From Candidatus Acidiferrales bacterium (lineage in GTDB: Bacteria; Acidobacteriota; Terriglobia; Acidiferrales; UBA7541), in the NCBI GenBank assembly GCA_035934015.1, contig DASYYH010000016.1:248001-312000 (forward strand): a stretch of DNA of 64,000 nt, in the 5' to 3' direction. Position 1 is the stretch's first letter. Each line of letters starts with the position of its first letter. This document shows positions 38,428 through 46,370 of this stretch, in pieces. A program made the translations under genes and the position numbers. The notes below the pieces were generated by a model. It was not told where the DNA came from. It saw only the letters and a program-made list of their open reading frames with translations, and searched no databases.

Positions 38428-39612
38428 TTACATGCGCTCGAAAATTCCTGCTGCGCCCATGCCGCCGCCGACGCACATGGTCACCAGACCGTAACGCGCC
38501 TTGCGCCGCTCGAGTTCGCGCAGAATTGTCGCTGTCAACTTCGCTCCTGTGCATCCCAGCGGATGCCCCAGCGCGACGGCGCCGCCATTCGGGTTCACGC
38601 GCGCTGGATCAAGCTTCGCCAGCTTGATTACCGTCAGCGATTGCGCCGCGAACGCTTCGTTCAATTCGATTACGTCGATCTGGTCGAGAGCAAGTCCTGC
38701 AAGCTTCAGCGCTTTCGGTATCGCGAACACGGGCCCGACGCCCATCTCCTCCGGCGGGCAGCCTGCCGTCGCGAACGCCACAAAGCGAGCTAGCGGTTTC
38801 GCCGCCAGCGATCGTGCGTGCTCCGCCGACATCACAATCGCCGCGGCCGCCCCGTCGCTCATCTGCGAACTGTTTCCTGCGGTTACAACTCCCCGCGCAT
38901 GAAACGCCGACTTCAGTTTCGCGAGCGCTTCCATCGACGTGTCCGCGCGCGGGCCTTCGTCCGTGTCGAATTTGACTTTCGCGGTTTTCGCGCGATTCCC
39001 ATTCGAATTGTCCACAGAAGTGAAATCCACTTCGACCGGAACGATTTCGTCTTTGAATTTTCCCTCCGCAATTGCCGCAAGGGCTTTTTGGTGGCTCTGA
39101 TACGAAAATTCGTCGGCCTGCTCGCGCGTTATACCGTATTTTTTCGCAAGATTTTCCGCAGTCAGCCCCATGCCCAGGTACGCATCGGGATAATGATCCA
39201 TCAGCCAGGGATTTGGTGAAATTTTATTGCCGCCCATGGGAATCAAGCTCATCGATTCCGTTCCACCGGCGAGAATCACATCCGCGCCGCCGGCCGCCAC
39301 GCGTTCCGCGGCGATAGCAATCGCTTGCAATCCCGAAGAGCAGAATCTGTTGATGGTCATTGCCGAGGCTTCGACAGGCAACCCTGCGCGCAGCGCGGCA
39401 ATGCGCGCCACATTCATTCCCTGCTCGGCCTCTGGCATCGCGCAGCCGAGAATCACATCGTCGATTTCCCTGGCGTCGAGCCCGGGCACGCGCGCGATTG
39501 CTTCGCGCATCGCCGCGGCCGCCAAATCATCCGGGCGCTCCGCGCGCAGCGTGCCCTTGAACGCTTTCCCTACTGCTGTTCGCAGCGAACTGACAATTAC
39601 TGCTTCCCTCAT
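38428..39612 (-). CDS. acetyl-CoA acyltransferase (thiolase), FadA-like
   Basis: A 394-residue thiolase. C91 in NRFCSSGLQ is the acyl-accepting nucleophile, HPLGCTGA carries the catalytic histidine, and the second cysteine lies in CVGGGMGA near the C-terminus. It cleaves 3-ketoacyl-CoA to acetyl-CoA and a shortened acyl-CoA. It lies 453 bases downstream of the 3-hydroxyacyl-CoA dehydrogenase/hydratase gene and 196 bases upstream of the glutamylcyclotransferase gene on the same strand. Its upstream region carries a copy of the paired repeat and a candidate small RNA. Confidence 0.92.
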   Translation of the reverse strand: MREAVIVSSLRTAVGKAFKGTLRAERPDDLAAAAMREAIARVPGLDAREIDDVILGCAMPEAEQGMNVARIAALRAGLPVEASAMTINRFCSSGLQAIAIAAERVAAGGADVILAGGTESMSLIPMGGNKISPNPWLMDHYPDAYLGMGLTAENLAKKYGITREQADEFSYQSHQKALAAIAEGKFKDEIVPVEVDFTSVDNSNGNRAKTAKVKFDTDEGPRADTSMEALAKLKSAFHARGVVTAGNSSQMSDGAAAAIVMSAEHARSLAAKPLARFVAFATAGCPPEEMGVGPVFAIPKALKLAGLALDQIDVIELNEAFAAQSLTVIKLAKLDPARVNPNGGAVALGHPLGCTGAKLTATILRELERRKARYGLVTMCVGGGMGAAGIFERM

Positions 39613-39748
39613 GCCGCACCTCGCATCTCCAGCTTTTCATCATTGGACGCCGAAGCATCCAAAAAAGCAACTGCGGCGCGAAGCAACAGCGCCTCAAAGA
39701 GCGGTGTCCGGAAGCGGACGCGCGCTCGAAAAAAACTGCGAAAAAACT

Positions 39749-39826
39749 CGATTAGAAATGACCTCGTTCGTCTGTTTTCAATGAGTTGCATGAGGTTCTA
39801 ATTTCCAATAGAAACTCGATTAGAAA
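39749..39826 (-). repeat. paired direct repeat, copy 2 of the element at 357-446
   Basis: A 16-base unit AAACTCGATTAGAAAT (plus strand) is found twice, at 39744-39759 and 39812-39827, 68 bases apart, with an inverted TTCTAATT core at 39796-39803 between them. Read towards thiolase, the order TTTCTAATCG, AATTAGAA, TTTCTAATCG and its spacing repeat those at 357-446. Both copies lie 100-300 bases upstream of a gene in the same direction. Confidence 0.55.
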
Positions 39827-39842
39827 TTTGAAAGCGCATAAA

Positions 39843-39869
39843 AAGCGAAAAGGCCGCGTCTCCGCGGCC
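39843..39869 (-). terminator. hairpin terminator on the minus strand
   Basis: On the minus strand GGCCGCG-GAGA-CGCGGCC forms a 7-bp GC stem with a tetraloop, followed directly by TTTTCGCTTTTT. This is a good intrinsic terminator for the FadN-like gene ending at 40065, or for a short transcript starting near 39930. Confidence 0.6.
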
Positions 39870-39930
39870 CGCCTTCCATTTTGTTATCTGCAGCCTCGAT
39901 CCAAGCTACAAACGAGAACCCTAAGCTACA
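39845..39930 (-). ncRNA. candidate small RNA or attenuator upstream of thiolase
   Basis: A promoter-like TTGAAA-17-TATACA (minus strand, 39965-39937) would start transcription near 39930, and the intrinsic terminator ends it by about 39845, giving an RNA of roughly 85 nt. Its 5' half has the octamer TGTAGCTT twice, 20 bases apart. No known RNA family is recognised. It could be independent, or part of a thiolase leader with regulated read-through. Confidence 0.3.
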
Positions 39931-39936
39931 AGTGCA

Positions 39937-39965
39937 TGTATACCATAGAGTTAAGATAATTTCAA
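39937..39965 (-). promoter_or_regulatory. candidate sigma70 promoter, minus strand
   Basis: Read on the minus strand, TTGAAA (39965-39960) is followed by 17 bases and TATACA (39942-39937). The direction is towards thiolase. The next strong signal is a terminator only about 70 bases downstream. Confidence 0.4.
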
Positions 39966-40064
39966 GGGAAAAGTGATGATCGCTGCCAAATTTCGAGGAA
40001 ATCCAGACACGGCAGCAAGTCACTCAAAGTCAAATTGCTCGAACGCATTCCGGGACATGCGTTG

Positions 40065-42488
40065 TTAGTTGCGCAGGGGCTTGCCGGTTTTCAGGGTATG
40101 GGCGATGCGGTCCTGGGTCTTGCGTTCGCCGCAGAGGGACACAAACGCTTCGCGCTCCAGATCGAGGACATACTGTTCGGAAACCATCTGCGGAGCGGAA
40201 AGCGCACCCCCGCCGAGAACGTGCGCCAGCTTTCGTCCCACGAGCGCATCGTATTCGGAGATGTATTCGCCGCGCAGCATTTGATGAATTGCCAGCTTCG
40301 CAGCGGCGATGAGTTCCTCGCCAAGAACGCGAATCTGCGCCGGTGCAGGCGGATGATAGCCAGCGCGCACCGTCGCCAGCGCGGTCTCTTTCGCGTCTGC
40401 AATGAGCCGGTCGAGATTCATCGAGACGGCATCCGAGGCGCGCAGATAGCCGAGCGCGCGGCACTCTTCCGCGCTCGTTCCCACTTTCGCCATGGCGATA
40501 TTTTCGAAGACCGGCTTCATGGCGTGGAACAGATCCAAGTCCTCTTCGCCCGCCGCGTGTTCATTCGCGCGAATCAGCATTTCCTTTGATCCGCCGCCCG
40601 CAGGAATCAGCCCCACTCCCGTTTCGACCAATCCGATATACGCCTCCGCCGCCGCGTGGATTTTCGCGGCATGCAAACTAATCTCGCAGCCGCCGCCGAG
40701 CGCCATTCCTTGCGGCGCGGCAACCACCGGCCCGGGTGCGTATTTGATAGCCATATTCACATTCTGAAATTGCCGCACAGCGAGATGAATATCGTCCCAT
40801 TCCTGTTCTTGAGCGCTTACGAGCAGCAGCATCAAATTCGCGCCGACGGAAAAATTCACGGATTGATTCGCGATCACCATCGCGGCGAAATCGCTGTGCA
40901 GGCGCTTCACGCCCGCGTGCAGCATGGCCACGATGTCTCCGCCGATGGCGTTCATCTTGGCGTGAAATTCGCAGCAAAGGACGCCATCTCCCAAATCGAT
41001 CAGGCTCGCGCCGGAATTTTCCTCCACGACATTCGATTGCTCCTTGAGCGATTTCAGCAGGATGACGCCGCGCGGCTCTTCGAGCGGTTTGTAATCTGCC
41101 GCGCCGAGATCGAAATAACTCGTGCGACCTTGCGCCGATTCGTAGAACGATTTTTTGCCCGATGACAGAAGCGAGGCAACAATTGGCGCCTGCGGTTTGC
41201 CTAGCATCTTCAAGATTCGCGCCATGGGCTCGACTCCGATGGCGTCCCAGATTTCGAACGGACCGAGTTCCCAGTTGAATCCCCATCGCATCGCGCGATC
41301 CACTTCCACGATGCGTTCGGCGATTTCCGGAATGCGACGCGCGGCGTAGAGGCATGTCTGCGAAAGGCTGCCCCACAAGAAGCGCATCGCCTTGTCGCCG
41401 ACCTGGCCATCCAAAATCGGCTGAACGAATGCGCGCAACCGTTCGCGCGTGTCTTCCACCAATTTTCCTGCCTCGATGGATGCGAATTTCGCCTTCTGCC
41501 GCGGTCGGTACTCCATCGTCTTCGCATCGAGCGCCAGAATTTCCGTCTCGCTGCCTTTTTTCACGCGTTTGTAAAAACCGCCGCCGGTCTTTTCGCCCAG
41601 CCAGCCGCGGTCCATCATTTCTTCGATCAGCGGCGGCAGTTTGTAAATCTCGCGCGATTCGTCGTCCGGGACGCTTTCATAGATGTTGTTCACCACATGC
41701 GCCAGCACGTCGAGGCCGACGAGATCGGCCGTGCGGAACGTTGCCGACTTCGGCTGGCCGATCGCCGGACCGGTGCACGCGTCCACTTCTTCGACGGTCA
41801 TGCCCAGTTCGGCCATGAGGCGCATGGCGTTCAGCATCGAAAATGTTCCGATGCGATTGGCGACGAAATTGGGCGTGTCTTTCCCTGCCACCACGCCTTT
41901 TCCCAGACGCCGGTCGCAGAACTCTTCGAGCGCCGCGAGAACTTCAGGCTTAGTCTTGGGCCCGGCGATCAGCTCGACAAGCTTCATGTAGCGCGGAGGA
42001 TTGAAGAAATGCGTCCCCGCCCAGTGCGCCTGAAAATCCTCTGAGCGTCCTTCGGCGACGAGATGAATCGGCAATCCGGACGTGTTCGTGGTGACAATCG
42101 TTCCCGGCCGCCGGTGTTTCTCAACGCGCGCCAGCAGATCGCGCTTGATCTCCAGATCTTCCGTTACGGCTTCGATGATCCAATCCGCTTCCTTGCACCA
42201 ATCGAGGTTGTCTTCGAAATTCCCGGCGCGAATCAGCCGCGCAAAATCAGAGACAAAAAATGCCGCCGGACGAGATTTTTTCGCCGCTTCGATTCCCGCG
42301 AGCGCAAAACGATTCCTCGCCGCGGGCGATTCGAGCGTCAGGCCCTTGCGGGTTTCTTCGGCGTTCAATTCGCGAGGCACGATGTCCAGCAAGAAACAGG
42401 GCACGCCCGCGTTCGCCAGATGCGCCGCGATGCGCGATCCCATCGTTCCCGCGCCGAGAACTGCCGCTTTTTCAATGCGAATGCTCAT
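40065..42488 (-). CDS. 3-hydroxyacyl-CoA dehydrogenase / enoyl-CoA hydratase fusion, FadN-like
   Basis: An 807-residue bifunctional beta-oxidation enzyme. The N-terminal half is a 3-hydroxyacyl-CoA dehydrogenase with NAD motif GAGTMGSR near residues 12-19 and the catalytic histidine region THFFNPPRYMKLVE near 155. The C-terminal half is a crotonase domain with QGMALGGGCEIS and the second glutamate in GLVETGVGLIPAGGG. This domain order is opposite to E. coli FadB and matches FadN of Bacillus subtilis, whose gene also stands before fadA and fadE, as here. It would convert enoyl-CoA to 3-ketoacyl-CoA for the thiolase encoded downstream. Confidence 0.9.
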   Translation of the reverse strand: MSIRIEKAAVLGAGTMGSRIAAHLANAGVPCFLLDIVPRELNAEETRKGLTLESPAARNRFALAGIEAAKKSRPAAFFVSDFARLIRAGNFEDNLDWCKEADWIIEAVTEDLEIKRDLLARVEKHRRPGTIVTTNTSGLPIHLVAEGRSEDFQAHWAGTHFFNPPRYMKLVELIAGPKTKPEVLAALEEFCDRRLGKGVVAGKDTPNFVANRIGTFSMLNAMRLMAELGMTVEEVDACTGPAIGQPKSATFRTADLVGLDVLAHVVNNIYESVPDDESREIYKLPPLIEEMMDRGWLGEKTGGGFYKRVKKGSETEILALDAKTMEYRPRQKAKFASIEAGKLVEDTRERLRAFVQPILDGQVGDKAMRFLWGSLSQTCLYAARRIPEIAERIVEVDRAMRWGFNWELGPFEIWDAIGVEPMARILKMLGKPQAPIVASLLSSGKKSFYESAQGRTSYFDLGAADYKPLEEPRGVILLKSLKEQSNVVEENSGASLIDLGDGVLCCEFHAKMNAIGGDIVAMLHAGVKRLHSDFAAMVIANQSVNFSVGANLMLLLVSAQEQEWDDIHLAVRQFQNVNMAIKYAPGPVVAAPQGMALGGGCEISLHAAKIHAAAEAYIGLVETGVGLIPAGGGSKEMLIRANEHAAGEEDLDLFHAMKPVFENIAMAKVGTSAEECRALGYLRASDAVSMNLDRLIADAKETALATVRAGYHPPAPAQIRVLGEELIAAAKLAIHQMLRGEYISEYDALVGRKLAHVLGGGALSAPQMVSEQYVLDLEREAFVSLCGERKTQDRIAHTLKTGKPLRN

Positions 42489-42614
42489 CTTTCCAGAAGG
42501 GAAGCTCGGAGGTTACAGAACTAGTATCGCAGGGTCAATCAAAAACCCCCGGCAACACCAACGGGGATAGAATAATCTTATAGGTACCGGCCTGAAAACA
42601 GGAAGAAGAACCGC

Positions 42615-43520
42615 ATGGGCAACGTAATTCGATGGCTTGGCTCCGCCGTCAAGGGTTTGCGGTCGTTCGCCTACGCGCGGCCCGACGGAGATATCGATCG
42701 TCCGAGGATCGGCGTCGCTCTTGGCGGTGGATTCGCTCGCGGCATTGCGCACATCGGCGTATTGCGCGTATTCGAGGAGAACGACATCCCCATCGATCTG
42801 ATGGCGGGAACGAGCGTCGGCGCTCTGGTCGGTGCGGCTTACGCCAGCGGCACGCCCCTCGAAGAACTCGAACGCCAAGGTGCGTTGACGCATTTCCGCG
42901 ATTTTGGCCGCTGGACGATTTCGCGCATGGGCATGGCCATCAACGAGCGCCTGGAAGGCTATTTGCACCGCCTGACACCGTGCACGACTTTCGAAGAGCT
43001 AAAAATTCCTTTTGCCATCGTTGCCACGAATATCGTTTCCGGCGAAACCGTATATTTCACCAAAGGCGAACTCGCCCGGCCGCTGCGCGCCTCGTGCGCT
43101 TTTCCTGGCATGTTTTTGCCCATTGAGTACGACGGCAGCATGCTCGTCGATGGCTTCCTGACAGAGGCTGTCCCCGCCGAAGCAGTCCGCCGCATGGGCG
43201 CCGACGTCGTTATCGCCGTGCATCTCGATCCCGGCCAGCCGGACCAGCGACCGAAGAACACCATCGAAATTATCAGCCGTTCCTTCTCTATCCTCCAGCA
43301 GCAACAGCCACCCCGCTGGCTGCGTTTCGCTGACATCATCCTCAAACCAGCGGTGAAGCAAATCCACTGGGATGACTTTCAGCGCACGCCGGACCTGATT
43401 GCCGCCGGTGTCGCCGCCGCGGAGGAGGCCTTGCCCGAAATTCGCATCGCGCTCAAGCGCACAGCGGCTATGAGCCGCTCTGCGCCAGACAAATCTCGCA
43501 GCTTCTCCGCCGACATCTGA
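42615..43520 (+). CDS. patatin-like phospholipase, RssA-type
   Basis: A 301-residue patatin-fold hydrolase. The oxyanion loop GGGFARGIAHIG lies at residues 37-48, the nucleophile S67 in GTSVGAL (GXSXG), and the catalytic aspartate in the LVDGF motif near residue 178, where the usual small residue after DG is replaced by phenylalanine. It would hydrolyse acyl esters of phospholipids, probably in the cytoplasm. It is divergent from the FadN-like gene, and its position next to beta-oxidation genes fits lipid turnover. Confidence 0.87.
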   Translation: MGNVIRWLGSAVKGLRSFAYARPDGDIDRPRIGVALGGGFARGIAHIGVLRVFEENDIPIDLMAGTSVGALVGAAYASGTPLEELERQGALTHFRDFGRWTISRMGMAINERLEGYLHRLTPCTTFEELKIPFAIVATNIVSGETVYFTKGELARPLRASCAFPGMFLPIEYDGSMLVDGFLTEAVPAEAVRRMGADVVIAVHLDPGQPDQRPKNTIEIISRSFSILQQQQPPRWLRFADIILKPAVKQIHWDDFQRTPDLIAAGVAAAEEALPEIRIALKRTAAMSRSAPDKSRSFSADI

Positions 43521-43552
43521 TTTGTTTTTCGATTTTTCAAACCGCGGCAGGG

Positions 43553-43813
43553 TTACTCGACTTTGACTTCCACGCGTACCGGCTTGCCATTTGCTTTGCC
43601 GCGCTTCGTTAGCCACTCGCCAAACTCCGCTGCGAAGCGCGCCGGTTCCACACGCAGGCTCGCTTCGATTTGGCCGTCGCCTGCCGGCAGCGTATCGTCA
43701 AACTCCGCCGAGCCAGTGAAATTGCGCATGCAAAACGCGTCCAGCCAGTCGAGCGGACATGCTTTGCGCTCGCCGTCGATCACCACATCCACGCGGAGTT
43801 TTCGCGCGTACAT
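43553..43813 (-). CDS. small hypothetical protein
   Basis: An 86-residue protein with no recognised family. It contains a cysteine-containing middle (KACPLDWLDAFC) and charged ends. It lies just left of the mobile element and is convergent with the patatin gene. Codon use looks like its neighbours, which supports it, but there is no clear ribosome binding site. Confidence 0.45.
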   Translation of the reverse strand: MYARKLRVDVVIDGERKACPLDWLDAFCMRNFTGSAEFDDTLPAGDGQIEASLRVEPARFAAEFGEWLTKRGKANGKPVRVEVKVE

Positions 43814-43937
43814 GTCCGCAGTATAGCATCGCGGCTGTTTGCAATCGTCGCCGGCTCCGCGATTTGACGGCCGTTCCCCGCGAAACCGCGCTTCACAGTT
43901 GTTAACCTCGACGGCACATACGAACCGCGCTGCTTCC

Positions 43938-43945
43938 TTGCTTTT
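43938..43945. repeat. target-site duplication, left copy
   Basis: TTGCTTTT directly before the left inverted repeat recurs directly after the right one (46394-46401). Because the ends share bases with the flank, the duplication can be read as 8 to 11 bases (CCTTGCTTTTG). IS1-family elements normally make about 9-base duplications. Confidence 0.75.
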
Positions 43946-43968
43946 GGTACTGGGTCAGTTTGAATTTC
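43946..43968 (+). repeat. left terminal inverted repeat
   Basis: Starts GGTACTGGGTCAGTTTGA and is the exact reverse complement of 46371-46393 over all 23 bases; similarity stops directly inside. It forms the left end of the transposable element. Confidence 0.85.
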
Positions 43969-44109
43969 GCCGCTCTGCTCGACTCCTATGTTCGGCATCC
44001 GAATTGCCTTCCCGCACGGGGGTGTGCTTAGATGAGGCTCGCTAAGCCGCTCCCGCTTTCCTTCCCGCGACCGATACCTAGACAGCGGCTACAGAGGAGG
44101 CCAACGGCC

Positions 44110-44841
44110 ATGACCCTCGTTGCCGCTTTCCGATGCCGGAATACCGGAATCCTGCTCTGCGCTGACCGTGAAGAGGATGACAGCTATACAAAAAGGGAAG
44201 TAGATAAGATTTTTCGGGCGGGATTCCATCAATTTGAGCTGTTCATCGCTGGCGCTGGGCTTACTACAGCAGTTATGGACGCATGGGCGGAAATCAATCG
44301 CGACCTGCAAAGGGCCGCCAACCTCGACAAGAGGGACATTGAGGTTGAACATCGCTCCGTTATTGAATCAAGCCTGAGAACGATCCATGCGAAGCATAAA
44401 AATGATTTGAAGAACTTTCCGCTGTATCTACTCATCGTTGTCGCGCTCCGTAAGCAAAACAGCATTCCGATTCTCTACCGGACAGATAGGAGCACCTTGA
44501 TTGAGGAAGGCTATTATGCCGCTGTTGGAACGGGGAAATTGCTTTCGGATTATTTCGCAAGTTATCTCTACAAGCATGGAGCGCAAGACGATTATCTCGC
44601 GGTACTTGCCTCATTCATTTTGAAAGAAGCGGAAAAATATGCATCGGGAGTAGGGCATGGAAACGACATGGTTTTCATTTGCCCGAATGGATTGCTCAAG
44701 TTCTTGTCCAAAGAATCCATCGCCGAGATTCAGGCGGGCATTCCAGATTTGAAAGATGCCATTCATTCTTGCTGGGCAGAGCGTTTGAAAGTACCTGCAT
44801 GGCTCAAAGATTACGCTGCCTCAAGCGGTTTAACAGCATGA
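44110..44841 (+). CDS. proteasome-like Ntn-hydrolase (transposon cargo)
   Basis: A 243-residue protein that begins MTLVAAFRC. If the first methionine is removed, the exposed threonine is the T1 nucleophile of proteasome beta-type Ntn hydrolases, and D18 (LLCADRE) and K32 fall at the other two catalytic positions (D17 and K33 in proteasome). The later AAVGTGKLLSDYF resembles the conserved GSG region. GAGGAGG upstream supports the ATG at 44110. It is not HslV: there is no HslU nearby and the body is longer. It lies inside the element and overlaps the transposase 3' end by 31 bases. Its substrate is unknown. Confidence 0.72.
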   Translation: MTLVAAFRCRNTGILLCADREEDDSYTKREVDKIFRAGFHQFELFIAGAGLTTAVMDAWAEINRDLQRAANLDKRDIEVEHRSVIESSLRTIHAKHKNDLKNFPLYLLIVVALRKQNSIPILYRTDRSTLIEEGYYAAVGTGKLLSDYFASYLYKHGAQDDYLAVLASFILKEAEKYASGVGHGNDMVFICPNGLLKFLSKESIAEIQAGIPDLKDAIHSCWAERLKVPAWLKDYAASSGLTA

Positions 44842-45668
44842 ACACCGTCCAGCAAACTTATCATCTCTTCGATAGACCAAACGTGGTCTGCGACTCCCGC
44901 TTCCATTGCGGGGGTAACTCGCAGCGTTTCGTGAATCCGGCAGAAGTTGTAATGCATATAGTGAATGGCGATGGACGCGATATGGTTCTCAACTTTTTTG
45001 GAGTGGGCGTTGGTAAGCCGAGTGAATCGGCGCATGTGCATTCGCATGGTGAGGTTCTGCCGCTCAACAAAGCTGGTAGAGATATGCTTGGGGTCTGGCT
45101 TCCCGCTCACAGCGACTTCACGGCATCCAATGCATTCTGCGGGGCTGTATCGCGTGTCGTTCGTCGCATCATTTCCGTAGAGTTTTACCAGCATTGCATA
45201 GTCGATCTCGCTACCAAAACTATCTTCCACAGCGTTCAGATATGCGCGATGACCGTCGGTGGTCAGTTGCACGCGATTCGCAAGGCGCTTCGCCAAATCC
45301 TGCATAAAGCCATAGGCGCTTCCCGCATCGCGGTCAGCAACGAGCCAAGAGACAATCAGTTTGCTGTCGGCGTCCATTCCGACCCATGTCCAAACGTCAC
45401 CGTAGCCGAACAGTCCGCGCTTTTCTTCTGGCACATTCTTTTCTTTGGCATAACAGAACGACCAGATTTCGTCGCACTGGATTCGCTTGCAGTTCAAATT
45501 AACCAGAGCCTTATTGAGGTAATCCGAGCACGCCGCCCCAAGCTCCACAAGCAATTTCGCAATCGTGTTCTTGGACACGCCCGTCATGCGAACGGTCGCG
45601 CGGATGCCGTTTCCCTCAACGAGGCTCGCAATCACTTGACGCCGCTTTTCCGTTGTCAGTCTGTTCAT
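44811..45668 (-). CDS. IS1-type DDE transposase
   Basis: A 285-residue transposase with an N-terminal helix-turn-helix (VRMTGVSKNTIAKLL) and a DDE nuclease core: D in QCDEIWSF, D in TTDGHRAY, and E in SFVERQNLTMR. These motifs match the single-frame IS1-type transposases common in soil bacteria. A strong promoter lies so close to the ATG that the message would be leaderless. It is full length with no frameshift, so it may be active. Confidence 0.88.
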   Translation of the reverse strand: MNRLTTEKRRQVIASLVEGNGIRATVRMTGVSKNTIAKLLVELGAACSDYLNKALVNLNCKRIQCDEIWSFCYAKEKNVPEEKRGLFGYGDVWTWVGMDADSKLIVSWLVADRDAGSAYGFMQDLAKRLANRVQLTTDGHRAYLNAVEDSFGSEIDYAMLVKLYGNDATNDTRYSPAECIGCREVAVSGKPDPKHISTSFVERQNLTMRMHMRRFTRLTNAHSKKVENHIASIAIHYMHYNFCRIHETLRVTPAMEAGVADHVWSIEEMISLLDGVHAVKPLEAA

Positions 45669-45677
45669 AATGTGAAT

Positions 45678-45706
45678 ATTCTAGCAGCGGTCAAGCATAA
45701 TGTCAA
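45678..45706 (-). promoter_or_regulatory. transposase promoter, leaderless arrangement
   Basis: On the minus strand TTGACA (45706-45701), a 17-base spacer and TAGAAT (45683-45678) lie only nine bases before the transposase ATG at 45668. Transcription would start within three bases or so of the ATG, so translation would be leaderless. No Shine-Dalgarno fits in that space. Confidence 0.6.
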
Positions 45707-45730
45707 GTAGAAAATGGATGGTTGTAAATC

Positions 45731-46006
45731 ATGGGTTCTAAAAGGTTTAAGAGACAAACAGTGATAACCATCGATTGGGATTCAGGACAGGCAACGCTAA
45801 AGGGGGTGTCTTTGGGAGACTATATCTCGGAGGCCCTGTCGAAGCATTTTGCGCGCAAAGCCGCTGTGTACTTGAAGAGGTCTAAGTCTCGGTTTGCCAG
45901 AAGTCACGTATCCTCGCAACGATTGCATCCGTTAAAGAATCCTCATCCATCACGCTTAGAATTGAGTGGCACTGCGGGCAAACGAAAGCTACGCCGGAGG
46001 ACTTGA
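45731..46006 (+). CDS. doubtful open frame inside the element, 91 residues
   Basis: The first 55 residues look protein-like (VITIDWDSGQATLKG, then SLGDYISEALSKH), the rest is basic and overlaps the zinc-ribbon gene antisense. No ribosome binding site is visible and no family is recognised. It may be a truncated passenger gene. Confidence 0.28.
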   Translation: MGSKRFKRQTVITIDWDSGQATLKGVSLGDYISEALSKHFARKAAVYLKRSKSRFARSHVSSQRLHPLKNPHPSRLELSGTAGKRKLRRRT

Positions 46007-46097
46007 CGTGGCGTTCTATGATTTCGATGGATTCTGCGGTGACGAAGCTAATTGGACTGCCGCATTTGGGGCACTTGGCCATGTTTACTTGTTCCAT
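45882..46097 (-). CDS. small zinc-ribbon protein (transposon cargo)
   Basis: A 71-residue protein with two CxxC knuckles, CPKCGS near residue 9 and CPQCHS near 40, which form a zinc ribbon. Its start overlaps the stop of the KGG-type gene by 13 bases, so the two are probably translated together from the right end of the element. Nucleic-acid or protein binding is likely; the specific role is unknown. Confidence 0.65.
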   Translation of the reverse strand: MEQVNMAKCPKCGSPISFVTAESIEIIERHVKSSGVAFVCPQCHSILSVMDEDSLTDAIVARIRDFWQTET

Positions 46098-46327
46098 CTC
46101 GCCTTAGCTGCTTTAGCGGCGATCTGGGAGCGTTTCCGGCGACTGAGTTTGGCCGCTCTAGCATGGCCGCCCTTGAGACCGCCGAGACGCCCCAGGGCGA
46201 CAGCGGCAGGGTTCTTGGGCCTCTCTGCTGGCGGCTGATATTTCGGAGCTTGGCCTGTGGATTCGAGCATGACTTGGTAGGCAAGCTGGTTCGGGTCACG
46301 TGGTCTCTTCTTTGACCGGTCAGGCAT
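46085..46327 (-). CDS. small basic KGG-type protein (transposon cargo)
   Basis: An 80-residue protein. The N-terminal KKRPRDPNQLAYQV and the C-terminal NPAAVALGRLGGLKGG, followed by AKAARW-like repeats, match a common family of small, lysine- and alanine-rich bacterial proteins found in many soil genomes and often near mobile DNA. The basic C-terminus suggests DNA binding, as in histone H1-like tails. I start at the ATG at 46327, since the longer frame would use TTG close to the inverted repeat. Confidence 0.65.
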   Translation of the reverse strand: MPDRSKKRPRDPNQLAYQVMLESTGQAPKYQPPAERPKNPAAVALGRLGGLKGGHARAAKLSRRKRSQIAAKAAKARWNK

Positions 46328-46370
46328 AGGCAGAAGGTAGCATCGCGGGAGAAAGGGCGTCAATATGAAA

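Larger units (their letters stand above)
39613..40064. other. regulatory region between thiolase and the FadN-like gene
   Basis: No protein gene is supported here. On the minus strand the order is: a candidate promoter (39937-39965), about 60 bases of sequence with a short direct repeat, a terminator hairpin with a T-run (39843-39869), the paired repeat (39749-39826), then the thiolase start at 39612. The terminator could end the FadN-like transcript, or cut off a small RNA that starts at the promoter. Confidence 0.5.

Noticed and set aside
44110-44841. Ntn hydrolase as the HslV protease of the host
   Set aside because: No HslU gene is adjacent, the protein is longer than HslV, and it lies inside a transposable element.
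45882-46327. The zinc-ribbon and KGG-type pair as a toxin-antitoxin module
   Set aside because: Neither has toxin-like motifs; overlap alone is not evidence, and the KGG-type family is common outside such modules.
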